From: Theocolax elegans
Taxonomy: Eukaryota > Arthropoda > Insecta > Hymenoptera > Cerocephalidae
Direction of reading: 5' to 3'
Assembly (NCBI GenBank): GCA_026168455.1
Contig: CM047431.1
Location: 59,416,910-59,480,909, forward strand
DNA length: 64,000 nt
Position numbers and translations under genes: made by a program. Positions 51,081 through 62,870 of this stretch are shown here, piece after piece; the stretch's first letter is position 1, and the number at the start of each line of letters is the position of its first letter. Below the pieces are notes generated by a model that saw only the letters and a program-made list of their open reading frames with translations, was not told the origin of the DNA and ran no database searches.

Positions 51081-53101
51081 TTTACATGTATATATAACTA
51101 TACGTTTAAAATATCCTTACCTCGAGGCATCTATATATATATATATATATCGACGTTGTTTAATAAATCGATGTAGATTAAAAATGACGATTTCGCCTTG
51201 TCCTTTTTTCCACCTATTGACACGCGCAATCGTAAATATATCATTTATCTTTCTTCTAATATTTTCTTTTTATCGATCGACTTTCTCGAAGTCGTAAAAA
51301 CGCATTTTTCACGATCGACCGAGTGCAGATTCTCTCGCGTAAATTAACATTATTTTATTGTCAATCTGCAGAGCGATATACTTTTACTTTTGATATTTCT
51401 ATAATTCCACGTGTATTTATCAAGATTAGAAACGTCACGAATGAGTGTAATTGCGAACCTTAATAGAAATATATAAATTATTTTTTTTTATTTTCGAATA
51501 ATCATCATTAACGTATTCTCAAAAATTCCAGGTTTCTCTATCGAGTGTCGAATGAACGCACTCACGAAAAAAATTCGTGTTCTCTGCAAAGATCGATTGC
51601 AAACCATAATTTAATAATCAATTAATAACAATAATAATTATCAACCTGACGATATTTATACGGACATTAAACAGCGATTATATTAAATAAATTGTACTCA
51701 ATAATCGTTATCTTTCCGCACATACAATAATTATGTACAAGATTAGTGGAAAGGAAATGAAAGTGACTTTTTATATATCTCGAATGGAGAAGTGTGGTAT
51801 GTGCATATATACGTTGCATAAACCATTGAATTACTTATTATTTCCAGTTGTTGTTTTAACATTTCCAAATTCTGTTACTATACGTCGCGCGCGCGCGCAC
51901 GCTCGTAATCATAACCAGTTATGTTGTAACGCCTCGAGCAATTCAGTGGCAATTATAATATTCCCTCGGACCAAAAAAAAAAAAGAATAACGCGTTGGTT
52001 TTTTTTTATATTTACGCGCGAAATCGGATCGCTTCCAACGCCAATAATTTTAATACATCAGGTATGTAAGTACGCGTCGTATCACGTTATTTTAATTATC
52101 GTTGCGGCTAACGCACGGCGCGTGATTTATTTAAAAATTATTTGATCAATTTTATTGGGTAAATAACTATACGAAGTAACTATATGTGTAAAACAAAAAA
52201 GAAAACGCGAATTTTGTTGGTATACCTTTAATTGCATTTAATCGAATGATATTGATATAATTTGTAATCCACAGTTTTATATCGCTCGTATAATACATAA
52301 TACGTATATAGTTTTCTGACATATATCGTTTTGCTCGTGAGTATAGGTATGTACGTCACAATTTTTACAACGTTAATACATCCAATTTATTTTTTATCTA
52401 CATTATGCGTTTCTACGAATTATAATTATTGTATAAATGCGCATCACTCGGCTCGATCGAGAAAAATATTATGCTTGTATGTGTATATTATACGTACACG
52501 AATAATTGCATAATAAATAAGGAAGATTTTTCTCTCTCTTTACAGAATTTTTGTAATTTTTTATTTCCTTTTGTTGCTTATGTTTTTCATTACAGTAGGT
52601 ACGCGAATGTAGGTTCGATTTCTCTCGTTCCCGTAAACATCGACTCGTCCGGTCAACGAGGACTCTCTATTTCCATTTTATTCCGCAGCATCTGCAGGTG
52701 TATCCGGTATCTCTCAGCCTTCGTTTCACTGCTCCTCTCTCACTCCCTCTACGCCGTATTTCTCTTCGTTTCTTTTTTTCTTTTCTATTTTGTAATTTCC
52801 TTTTATTGTACATTTGTATTGTTCTACTTTTATGCGCAACAGTACAGCATTGATTTGTCTTAGTTGTATTTATAGAATTATGTATGTGAACGCTATGTGT
52901 ACAGCTGATGTCATTCGTTTGTGCATGTAGGTAGATTTATTTTTACCTATGTTTAAAATAATTTTTATAATATTCGTTATATAATACTTTGAAATTAATA
53001 ATCGGAAATACATTTTTATTTTTATCGATACGTAAAGTAAATAAAAATAACCTCCGGTGTACTTGAGGAACAGGATAAATTATATATAATATGACTAATT
53101 A
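51081..53101. other. AT-rich non-coding stretch
   Basis: Includes a TA tract (51132-51150), a CG tract (51888-51899) and a pyrimidine-rich segment (52700-52810). The 144-codon frame at 52429-52863 is Phe/Leu/Ser-rich because of that segment and shows no family. Confidence 0.5.
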
Positions 53102-53494
53102 TTAAGGGGGTTCCATACTCAATTTTTGATGATTAATTAACAAAAAATTAGAACAGTATGTGAAAAAATAAGAGAAAAGGCGCCTTCGTTTATTGACAAT
53201 CTAACTGTGTGTTGATTTTTAGATTAAAATATTATTGCGTTTTTGAGATAAGTCTTACCAACAAATATTAAATCTTTTCACCTCATTGAGGTTAGGTTCA
53301 CATTTTTGGTAAGACTTTTCTCAAAAACGCAATATAATTTTAATCTGAAATTCAGCACAAAGTTAGATTATTAATAAACGAAGGCGCCTCTTCTCTTATT
53401 TTTTCACATACTATTTTATTTACAAATTTATTACTAATAATCATGTATGCCGATAAGGTAGGGAGGATAAATATTGACTATGGCACCCCGTTAA
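53102..53494. mobile_element. TTAA-bounded palindromic element, member 3
   Basis: The left end reads TTAAGGGGGTTCCATACTCA and the reverse complement of the right end TTAACGGGGTGCCATAGTCA. Large parts of the arms pair, for example GGCGCCTTCGTTTATTGACA at 53179 with the inverse of the segment ending at 53386, and TTGCGTTTTTGAGA near 53238 with TCTCAAAAACGCAA near 53320. A short palindrome (CCTCATTGAGG) lies at the centre. Its right TTAA (53491-53494) is also the left TTAA of the next element. No coding frame. Confidence 0.8.
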
Positions 53495-54091
53495 GGGGAT
53501 GACGGAATAAGAAAATGATCATTTTTAATATTTTTTTTTATAAACAGAAGAATAAATTTTTGAAAAAATTCTGAACGCCATGCCTCTTAGGCATGTTTTA
53601 AACGGTATATACTCAAATGTTGTTCAGATTTTTAAATCTGTAATTTAATTCTGAATTTTGCGTCGTAAATTCATGCCTATTTAGACCAATATATTATCCA
53701 CCGAAAATTGTTTATTTAATTATTATTAACAAATTTATTTATTAAGGTTATTGTAATATATTACTCTTGGCAGCAAATGTTTATTTTTTAAAAGAAATGT
53801 ATAATACGTTGCATGTAGCATTACGGCAGATATAGATTCACTGAATATGAGATGTATTACACATTTCTTTAAAAAAATAAACATTTGCTGCCAAAAGTAA
53901 TATTACAATAACCTTAATTTTAGTTATAGTTAGGGGTTAAGTGTCTTTCAACAGCTCCATGTAGCTGGAAAAATTTATAATTTATTTTTGAAGTACGTTT
54001 ATCGTTGAAATCGACACCTGACTACAGCGCCATTCGAAACCTCGAGATCGAGCGGCTTTTGATGGAGGCTATAGCTCCGACATCCTCTTAA
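53491..54091. mobile_element. TTAA-bounded element, member 4, with nested insertion
   Basis: The left end reads TTAAGGGGATGACGG and the reverse complement of the right end TTAAGAGGATGTCGG, giving short inverted ends (13 of 15 match) with TTAA at 53491-53494 and 54088-54091. Short ends and TTAA are what piggyBac-type non-autonomous elements show. The interior is non-coding and is interrupted by a 176-bp palindrome at 53742-53917. Confidence 0.6.
53742..53917. mobile_element. TTAA-bounded small palindromic MITE, nested
   Basis: The left arm runs TTAAGGTTATTGTAATATAT and on through GGCAGCAAATGTTTATTTTT. The right arm is its close inverse, ending ATTACAATAACCTTAA. Arms of about 58 bp surround a loop of about 60 bp. 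TTAA at both edges fits insertion into a TTAA inside member 4. Confidence 0.85.
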
Positions 54092-54281
54092 AATCTGTTC
54101 AAGTACGGCAGAGTCTCTTAAAGGTTAAGCCCGTCATCCAGTACAAAAAATTAATATTTTTACTTTTTTATAATATTAATTTATCATTTCAAACGATTAA
54201 TAATAATTAATTCTTTTTTTTATAATTAATTGAATTTTTCGAGCGACAAATCGATAGTTTACAGCTATTACTATATATCAG

Positions 54282-54285
<4 letters not shown>
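54092..54285. other. Spacer
   Basis: Contains a second GTTAAGCCCGTCATCC-like phrase at 54124, which echoes the ends of member 4 in the other orientation. It may be debris of another member. Confidence 0.3.

Positions 54286-54322
<37 letters not shown>
54286..54322. repeat. (TA)n microsatellite
   Basis: Alternating TA tract of about 37 bp. Confidence 0.95.
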
Positions 54323-54326
<4 letters not shown>

Positions 54327-56160
54327 GCATGAAAATTCTTGGTCGCAATGAGTTGGCATTGTCGAAAGGGAATTACCGATAGTGACGTAGCGTTCCACCA
54401 ATGAAAAGTAATGCTTTGATGGTGCATTAAAAAGTTAAGGGAAATTTCCGTTTAATGATATTGTTTATTATCGATCTCAGGCTCGTTCGGTGAATCATTA
54501 TCATTTACGACTATTGTTTATATTATTTTATTGTTATAAAACATGAGGAGATAAAACCTCTATTAGGAGGATAAAACGGTATAAAGAGTTTTTCTTTCTA
54601 CAATATATAGAGCGTCGAACGATACACTAATTATGAATGTATAGCGATATAAAAAAAGTTAAATCGTAATTATTGACTTGTCTTTGGTCATGCGAGAATT
54701 AAAGTTTGATGTACTAAATTTATTTGTATAATCGTATTGTTGATTAATATTTATGTTAATATTTATGGAACTGTCAATTTATTCAAGTTTAATTCACATT
54801 ATTCGATTAACTTGTATTGATTATTCGAAACGAATGTTGGAGTAAAAACAAGTTGCCTGTGAGTAAAAGTGTTAAGGAAACGTTTGACTTGTATGAAAAT
54901 CTCTGATTAAGTAGATTTCAAATTATTCACTTTTAAATGTAAAATATATTATATACATTTTTTAACGTTTTATGAAGAATATAGAATATCATAAGTTGAA
55001 TGGTTCTACTTACCTTTACACTTTTTAATAAAATATTCTCTGATAATATATTATACAATAGAAAAATGTATTATCAATTTAAGTCGAACATTCAATAAAT
55101 TTTAAACTGTTTATGTGAAAACAATATATTTCAATCTAGGTATTGTGAAAAACATGATTTTTAGTGGAGATTTTTTTCACTATTTTCATCGTTTATATAT
55201 GTTTGTTTAAAAAAACTGCTCTATAATCATAAAGTGTCCAACAGATGAAAGTTTTGTAATTTTTAGATGAACACCTCGTCCATATAAAGTTTTTCCTTTC
55301 TAAAATCATCAAATTTATTACACACTATCTAAAACAAAAGATGTAAGTTGTATATGTAAATATATATGTAAAATGTACTAAACAAAACTCATATTGTATA
55401 TAATTATGTAAGATAAAATGTATGTAATGTAAATATTAGAGTCGCTAATACCTATCAAAGGGGATGCGACTGTAAACAATAAATGAAAAAAAAAAATGAA
55501 AAAAAGTTTTTACGTGAGTGCATTTTAAGATAATGTACAAAATACAATTTAACAAAATTTTAAAAAGTGTGAATAATTTGTAGAGTATTTAACGATATAT
55601 AGCTGGAGAATCACTGAGAGAAAGGAATATTTCAAACAATCGACTGATAAGATCTGATGACTTGTGAATAATTTCTTAACAGTTGAATATTAATTTATTC
55701 TGCTAAAATGTTAAGAATTAAAAATCAAGTGTTTTTAAAAACAAATGTACGATTCCTGTGTCAAAAATATTTCTTTCTCCCATTTCATAGTATGCAAATA
55801 ATACTCTATATAAATTTCAAGAAATCCGATAAAAAAACTGTCCGAGTTTAGGCGTTAACATTATTACATTCATACGTACATTTTATATAGGTACTATACC
55901 TTTAACGACGTTTAGGACACATAATTTTTGTTTGGAGGTCGATGTGTGTATCGATTTTTTTAAAGATAAATATCGCACAATGCGATGGTGAAAAAACAAA
56001 GATAAGGCACACCCGTATAACGATCGTGCCTATATATAATAAAAACTAAAAAAGAGAAGAAAAAAAAACACACTATTAAAAATGAATGAAGACGCAAACC
56101 ATGTTACCATCGTGTGCGAATACAAAATTTCACTGTTTTTTTCGAATACTCGATCGTTAT
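54323..56160. other. AT-rich non-coding stretch
   Basis: Very AT-rich, with no gene, long inverted repeat or notable microsatellite. Confidence 0.5.
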
Positions 56161-56840
56161 ATTCGCGTTCGATAAAATATATACAAAGGAACGCCTTCCT
56201 CGGGTGTATAGACGAAATGCCCATCTAAAGTAAAATCAATTTGCATCTGTATTGTAATACAAGACGGAAAAATCTTTGTCGAGCATTTACGCGATGGATA
56301 AGTGTACACACACACACCATGTACCGCAGAAGAGAGTACGTCTATAGACATGAGGAATATAACCCCGCGCGAGGAGTACCTGCACGTAACTCGCGCGTTA
56401 CGTAACGAAAGTATAAGGTCTCGAGTTCGCGAGTCGAATTCTTGTAAACGTCTACACACACACACACATATATATAAATAAAGGTGTGCGTGGGCTCGAA
56501 CGCTCACGAAGCGATTGGAGACTAAGGTACTTCTTATTTAATAATATACGGAAATTATATTGAGGCCTCGCGCAAGGTAACTACGTCTTTATTGTAATAT
56601 AATTTATGGATATATATATATGTACATGTGTACATGTGTCGTGTGTGCAAGAGCGAGCGTGAGCTCGTATACGTGTGTATGGGCTTCCGTGCGCATTATA
56701 ACGAGAGGACAACTTTATTTAATCGTTTAGCGGGTTTTAAGCCTTCGCTCTATATATATATATTTACTTACCCTCGTGAAATTCATTGCGATTTAGTTTT
56801 TAAGAAAGTTTCAATAGTCCGTCTATGTACTTTATAGTCG
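56161..56840. other. CpG-rich pocket
   Basis: Higher GC at 56330-56440 and 56630-56700, with a short ACAC tract (56454-56467). Short frames on both strands without domains. Possible regulatory element. Confidence 0.35.
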
Positions 56841-57204
56841 TTTAATGGACTAACTGTTTGTTCTTATTATTATTGTTATTATTTTTTTGGTATTATTACT
56901 GTACTATTTTCGCTTAATATGACAATGTGAATAAACGAATAAAATATAAAGTGGTAAACCATCGTATAGAGATATTACCAAAATTTTTGACCGGTATCTG
57001 CAGTGGTTTTCTAATATAAATTGGTTAAACGATATAGTGAAAGTCATCCTGGAAAATATTTGTATAAAAAAGTATTAGATTTAATTACGTTAGGTATTTT
57101 ATTACCGCTGACAGTTGGAATATAGTGTGTCCGTATCACAGGTTCATTTTTGTACAATAAAACTCGTATATATATATATATATATTATATATACAAATAT
57201 CAGA
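56841..57204. other. AT-rich spacer
   Basis: TA tract at 57170-57192. Nothing further supported. Confidence 0.5.
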
Positions 57205-57253
57205 CGTGTAGAATTTCTTTTTGCAATGTGTTTAATTATAGTAAAATGTGATA
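57205..57253. repeat. 48-bp direct repeat, left copy
   Basis: Begins CGTGTAGAATTTCTTT and ends AAAATGTGATA. The same sequence, one base shorter in a T run, occurs at 57752-57799. The two copies bracket the palindromic insertion between them. Confidence 0.9.
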
Positions 57254-57752
57254 GTACTGGAATCTATTGCTCAAAAGTTAATCTAACCTCAAAAAGTGAA
57301 TTTTTCCATATTTTTTCAACACCAGCTGGGTTTACCGCTACATAACTCAAAATCTATCAACTTCTACTATAGAACATTATATGCAACATTCGTTGCTAAT
57401 TATATCTAGAATTTATTCTTCTGGGTTAGAATTTCTAATCTCAAGGTCAATGTTACATATACTACATGTCAATATTCACTTGAAAAAAGTACAAGTGCGC
57501 CACCTTTGATTTTTTCATCCAAAAGTCTAAAAGAAAGCTTGGAGCAATACCTTTCAAATGGTCTGTAGCATTTTTATGGCCTCTAATTCTGTAAAAAGTT
57601 ATGACTATTAAAGAAAGACAAAAAATTCACCTAAATTAACATGGTAATTCCCATTTAAATTTTTAAAAAAATTTCGTGTTTCTTTAAATTGTCATAACTT
57701 TTTACAGAATTAGAGGCCATAAAAATGCTACAGACCATTTGAAAGGTATTGC
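57254..57752. mobile_element. Element with perfect 62-bp terminal fold-back, flanked by 48-bp direct repeats
   Basis: The left part (57254-57605) is a non-coding sequence also found inverted at 59041-59375. The right part folds back on it: 57544-57605 is perfectly inverted at 57691-57752, and the pairing continues imperfectly into the loop. Transcription would give a long, near-perfect hairpin. The left edge starts inside the related copy at 59 kb, so this element is truncated on that side. No open frame of note. Confidence 0.75.
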
Positions 57753-57799
57753 GTGTAGAATTTCTTTTGCAATGTGTTTAATTATAGTAAAATGTGATA
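57752..57799. repeat. 48-bp direct repeat, right copy
   Basis: Second copy of 57205-57253. It follows the inverted repeat immediately. Either an unusually long target duplication or a repair-generated duplication. Confidence 0.9.
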
Positions 57800-57822
57800 C
57801 ACAATTTTATAGTGTAAAATTT

Positions 57823-57825
<3 letters not shown>

Positions 57826-57868
<43 letters not shown>
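57826..57868. repeat. (TA)n microsatellite
   Basis: Alternating TA tract of about 43 bp. The 1.1-kb direct duplication starts at its right end. Confidence 0.95.
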
Positions 57869-57869
<1 letters not shown>

Positions 57870-58434
57870 GCAATGTGCGATAGATCGGTTCGTGTGACTT
57901 TACTGCGTATATATACACCGACCGCAATTGTAACAGTAATTTTCCACAGTTCCCAACAATTGCACAATTTATTGCGAGATTCGTTATAATTAAATATTTC
58001 GGCTTGTCCTCGATCATTCTTATAATCGAAAATCCATAATAAATACCTGAAATAATCGTTTAACAAAAATTTCTGAAAGTAATAACGATCCAATTGAGGG
58101 TAATACGTGTATATATAAAAGTAGAACTAATAAAATTTCGATTCACAAAGTGTAGGAACGGAGGTTATTAGATTAATTAGAGATATCGCGCGGCACACAC
58201 GCGTCTCTTGCGACACTTTGAATAACAGAGCGCACATCGGATTCGAGTTAAAAGACAATTGCAACAATAGCTCTGCACCAATGCCACTTAGACGCGCGTG
58301 GTGTACATATATATATATATATACACGTATATAAACAATTGTGATGGTATAATAACGAATGAAGAGACGTATACGAGACAAACGAACCAACGCACGTGTA
58401 CAATATACGTTTAAAACGCACATCCAGACACTTC

Positions 58435-58477
<43 letters not shown>

Positions 58478-58780
58478 TTTTCTTTTCCGCTTATTTCTCT
58501 CGTCTGTGCCCGCGAGAAAAAGACACCGGTTTAATTGCAGCGCGCTTTTCTCAATTTTTTTTGTTCCTCTTCGTATTATATACATACCTCTTTCTCTCTT
58601 CGTATGTAGCTCTCGAGCTGAAAAAGGACGCGTACGATTTCTAATCGACCGTGCGAGTTTCCATTCGACGACGATGCGAAAAACCGGCGTAGCCGGAAAC
58701 GCGAAAATGGAATCCGCGAGTTGATGGGGAGAAGAGTCGAACCGGACTACCTCTGTACATACGAACTCTCTCTCTCTTTC

Positions 58781-58813
<33 letters not shown>

Positions 58814-58960
58814 TGGAGAGAGAAGATGACTTTATTTTTCTTCTTGGGAAGTCGTCTCATCTATACGAATCCCCACCGTTCGCCTCGACACCACAATTAT
58901 TCCGATAATTACTCTTATATATATATATATTCAGTGATTTATCTTATTTTGCTATATATA
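57868..58960. repeat. 1.1-kb direct duplication, copy 1
   Basis: From ACGCAATGTGCGATAGATCG at 57868 to about CAGTGATTTATCTTATTT at 58932-58949, this sequence recurs at 59487-60560 in the same orientation with a high level of identity. It contains a (TA)n tract at 58437-58475, a CpG-rich core (58480-58760) and a CT tract followed by GAGAGAGA (58769-58826) that can form a hairpin. The 152-codon minus-strand frame at 58127-58585 is broken in the other copy and has no domain. Confidence 0.95.
58769..58826. repeat. CT tract with inverted GA tail
   Basis: A long interrupted CT tract runs into TTGGAGAGAGAAG, so the end can pair with the tract. The second copy of the duplication has a shorter version (60377-60419). 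Confidence 0.85.
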
Positions 58961-59033
58961 TAATATATCATATAATATATTATCTCAGTTCATTCATCGC
59001 GGTATTATTAATCTATAATATATACCAATTTAT

Positions 59034-59478
59034 TGTCAATAAATTTTTACAGAATTAGAGGCATAAGAAATGTACAGGACCATTTGAAAGGTATTGCTCC
59101 AGCTTTCTTTTAGGACTTTGGGATAAAAAATCAAGGTGGCGCACTTGCACTTTTTTCAAGTTGATATTGACTGTATATGTGATTTGACCCTTGAATTAGA
59201 CATTCTAACCCAGAAGAATATTCCTAGATATAATTAGCAACGAATGTTGCATATAATGTTCGTATAGTAAGAAGTTGATAGATTTTGAGTTGATATAGCG
59301 GTAAACCCAGCTGGTGTTGAAAAAATATGAAAAATTCACTTTTTTGAGTTAGAATAACTTTTTGAGCAAATAGTTTCCAGTACCGAAAAATTTTTTCTCT
59401 GATTCTGGAAAACTTTAATTGTACCCAAAATTTGTGGCTTTTAAAATTTTGGTCGGACCACTTCAAGTGGAATACCGC
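59034..59478. mobile_element. Inverted, longer copy of the 57.25-kb element
   Basis: In reverse orientation this matches 57254-57605 through phrases such as AACACCAGCTGGGTTTACCG and CCTCTAATTCTGTAAAAA. It extends further at its other end to TTCCACTTGAAGTGGTCCG (reverse strand, 59453-59471), which the 57.25-kb copy lacks. It occupies most of the gap between the two halves of the 1.1-kb duplication. More diverged than the duplicated flanks, so the element is older than the duplication or evolved separately. Non-coding. Confidence 0.75.
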
Positions 59479-60560
59479 ATATATATACGCAATGTGCGAT
59501 AGATCGTTCGTGTGACTTTACTGCGTATATATACACCGACCGCAATTGTAACAGTAATTTTCCACAGTTCCCAACAATTGCACAATTTATTGCGAGATTC
59601 GTTATAATTAAATATTTCGGCTTATTCTCCATCATTCTTATAAACGAAAATCCATAATAAATACCTGAAATAATCGTTTAACAAAAATTTCTGTAAGTAA
59701 TAACGATCCAATTGAGGGTAATACGTGTATATATAAAAGGAGAACTAATAAAATTTCGATTCACAAAGTGTAGGAACGGAGGTTATTAGATTAATTAGAG
59801 ATATCGCGCGGCACACACGCGTCCTCTTGCGACACTTTGAATAACAGAGCGCACATCGGATTCGAGTTAAAAGACAATTGCAACAATAGCTCTGCACCTA
59901 TGCCACTTAGACGCGCGTGGTGTACATATATATATATACACGTATATAAACAATTGTGATGGTATAATAACGAATGAAGAGACGTATACGAGACAAACGA
60001 ACTAACGCACGTGTACAATATACGTTTAAAACGCACATCCAGACACTTCCACATATATATATATTTTTCTTTTCCACATATATATATCGTTTTCTTTTCC
60101 GCTTATTTCTCTCGTCTGTGCCCGCGAGAAAAGACACCGGTTTAATTGCAGCGCGCTTTTCTCAATTTTTTTTGTTCCTCTTCGTATTATATACATACCT
60201 CTTTCTCTCTTCGTATGTAGCTCTCGAGCTGAAAAAGGACGCGTACGATTTCTAATCGACCGTGCGAGTTTCCATTCGACGACGATGCGAAAAACCGGCG
60301 TAGCCGGAAACGCGAAAATGGAATCCGCGAGTTGATGGGGAGAAGAGTCGAACCGGATACCTCTGTACATACGAACTCTCTCTCTCTCTCTCTTTATCTC
60401 TCTCTTGAGAGAGAGAGAAGATGAGCCTTTTATTTTTCTTCTTGGGAAGTCGTCTCATCTATACGTAATCCCTACCGTTCGCCTCGACAACCAACAAATT
60501 ATTCCGATAATTACTCTTATATATATATATACAGTGATTTATCTTATTTCGTTATATATA
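59479..60560. repeat. 1.1-kb direct duplication, copy 2
   Basis: Second copy of 57868-58960. The long TA tract of copy 1 is replaced by two shorter TA tracts separated by TTTTTCTTTTCCAC (60055-60087), itself a small tandem duplication. Scattered single-base indels shift all frames between the copies, which argues against coding function. Confidence 0.95.
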
Positions 60561-61059
60561 TATATATATATCTACACGTGTCATTCGATGCGCGCCTTTT
60601 TATTTTATCTACAGTCCGATCAAATTTGAATTTACGAATAAATATATATAACACGATCTCGTTATACGTGTATATATACGGCCAAATCTATTATACCTGC
60701 GATATTTCTTTTTTTTTCTCATTCTTATATCGTAACCAATGATTTAACGAACGTTTATATATAAAACGCGCATTCGGAAATCGATGCACTTGAAAATTTT
60801 GAAATGTTTATATACTTTAGAGATTTACGGTGTATAAAACGTTCAAACGATTTTATTACAATAAGCATATATTTTCCCGTGTATATACGCGACTGTATAA
60901 TAAATATATAACTTAGTACAACAACTATTATTCAGGATGAATTTGCATTCGTTTAAACGATATATTTCTATACCAGTTAAATGTTTTAACGATGCGCGCA
61001 ATAACACTTACCTGTATAATTAGATCATCTGTGATTATTACCCGGCATGTGTATATATA
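60561..61059. other. AT-rich spacer
   Basis: Nothing supported. A minus-strand ACAG|GTAAGT junction near 61003-61016 lacks a pyrimidine tract. Confidence 0.5.
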
Positions 61060-61314
61060 CACGGAGAAAAAAGTTGAAGTAAAAATTACAATGTTGTCTA
61101 GTAATGCGAAGACAGTCTGACGCAATCCAAAAATTTACCATAGTGTATAATAAAATTTACTATAGAGAGTTATTAATTTTTACTATAATTCGGGTAATAT
61201 TTACTACAACTTCAGTGAAATTTATTATACCTATAGTACATTTTTGGATTGCGTCAGTCTGTCCCTGCATTAATAGACAGCATTGTAATTTTTACTATAA
61301 CTTTTTTCTCAGTG
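61060..61314. mobile_element. MITE with about 85-bp terminal inverted repeats
   Basis: The left end reads CACGGAGAAAAAAGTTGAAG and the reverse complement of the right end CACTGAGAAAAAAGTTATAG. The arms then share GTAAAAATTACAATG, a GTCT motif and CAGTCTGACGCAATCCAAAA, for about 85 bp in total. The centre is AT-rich and the element has no coding frame. Flanking TA-rich sequence makes the target duplication ambiguous. Solo sequences resembling the end occur at 62951 and 23264. Confidence 0.85.
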
Positions 61315-62370
61315 TATACGTAAAAAGCGTTCAAATTTTGTTTTACAGCGCAAAGTAAATCGTGCTTGAAAGCTCGACTATACTTTGTATATAACGAACG
61401 CACGGAGAGAATAAAACAGTAACAACTACGTCAATGATTAGTATATACTCATTGCTTAACGTGACGGGTAATTACAAACGAAAAAGCTGCGGGTTGTAAT
61501 TATTCAAAGTATGCTTAGGACTCACTTGTCAGTACTACTTTAATAAAATTACTATTTTTGGTTAAATTCGCAATATCTCGCGGGGTGATACACCTGGTTC
61601 AACCTTCACAACTGCTTCTGATACTATTTGCGATGTGCGTTCCCCGTGGTCATCCTGAAACATGTTCAAATTCGGTATTTTGAGGTTAAGATAACGTCGA
61701 TTGTTTCATACGCGGACTATCATTTTATTAACATAGCGCGTACTAGTCTAAGCAAAAGACCTTTCGTTTTTCAATAAAACTTTACAATTCAGTGTCCTTA
61801 CCGCATTGGAGTAAATCATATCTACGTCCTCGTCGCTTGACATTCCAGCTGTAACGATGTATAACTAATCAAATGATACCGGCAGAAACGGATCGCAAAT
61901 TCACGGCACAATAATTTGATATAATAAAATATTCCATTATTCTCTACGCATTATAGGTATAATATTTAATGTTTAAATCTATTAATTTATTTATTATACT
62001 TTATTACTTTTAATCATAATTATTTCCACCTGTACATTGTACTGATTACAACAAATGTTGTTATCCAATCGTAACATATAAAAGAAAGCAGTAATATTAT
62101 TCATTACTGACTATCTCAGTATTCAACCTTAGCTTCCGATGGAATTAATAAAAACGTGCGTTATGATTATTGAATTACTAATCACGGTAGTAATGGTTAA
62201 TGAATTTTTCTCTCCGTGCAAAAGGACTGCGTTACGTTTGTACATACGAGCTTTTCACTGTCTAACAAAATTCGAATTGAAAATGGTAAAACTGTGTAAT
62301 ATAACGTATATTAAACTAACACACATACACACGTACACATATACACATATACGAAGATAAGTACGTAGAG
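61315..62370. other. AT-rich non-coding stretch
   Basis: Nothing supported beyond AT-rich DNA. A CA-rich tract lies at 62321-62350. Confidence 0.5.
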
Positions 62371-62870
62371 ATGGAAACGAAGTATAAGATTGTACCGCTA
62401 TCCCGATTTACGTCACACATAATTGGCGCTCGCACGCGTATTTACGGAAAAGAAAAGAAAATAAGAAGAAGAGCTTAGCTTCGGTTGGGTGTATATATAT
62501 ATATATATATACATACACCGGAGAGCGCGGTCTAGCGCTCCTCGAAACTGTACGCGGAAAGCAAGGCCTAGGGAAATCCAGTTAGACGGGCAATAGGAAA
62601 CAGTCAACAGTCGAGAGGGTTGCGATTTACCGCGAGGAACAAAGCTTCTCTCTCTCTCTCTTTCTCTTTGGTTCTCCGGTACGACAAACGGTATATAGGT
62701 GCTCTCTTCTTATCACTCGTTATCTCAACGAGCGAGAACCGGTCCGGTTTTGCTCTCCTACTGCTCTCTTGCTGCCGTATAGCCGCGCCCGTGTACACCC
62801 AACTCAAGATATACATCATGACCGAAGTACAACTTCTACTACTCCCAATGGTATACTCTTAAAAAATCAA
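62371..62870. other. CpG-rich pocket with CT tract
   Basis: GC-rich at 62510-62800 with a TA tract upstream (62492-62510) and a CT repeat (62646-62662). A short start-like segment at 62818 (MTEVQLLLLPM) runs to a GTATAC but stops soon after and has no supporting features. Could be an alternative promoter or regulatory element. Confidence 0.3.

Noticed and set aside
52030..52072. ATCAG|GTATGT junction, considered as a ratchet site
   Set aside because: Donor half is good, but the preceding sequence is not a convincing polypyrimidine tract.
52429..52863. 144-codon + strand frame rich in Phe, Leu and Ser
   Set aside because: Hydrophobic only because of a pyrimidine-rich tract. Frame and composition give no membrane-protein family.
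58127..58585. 152-codon minus-strand frame in the 1.1-kb duplication
   Set aside because: Crosses a TA microsatellite and is broken by indels in the second copy.
61001..61025. Minus-strand ACAG|GTAAGT junction
   Set aside because: No polypyrimidine tract before the AG, and it is on the strand opposite to the only candidate exon.
62818..62856. Short start-like segment MTEVQLLLLPM followed by GTATAC
   Set aside because: The donor is mediocre, the frame stops almost at once, and no initiator or acceptor evidence distinguishes it from chance.
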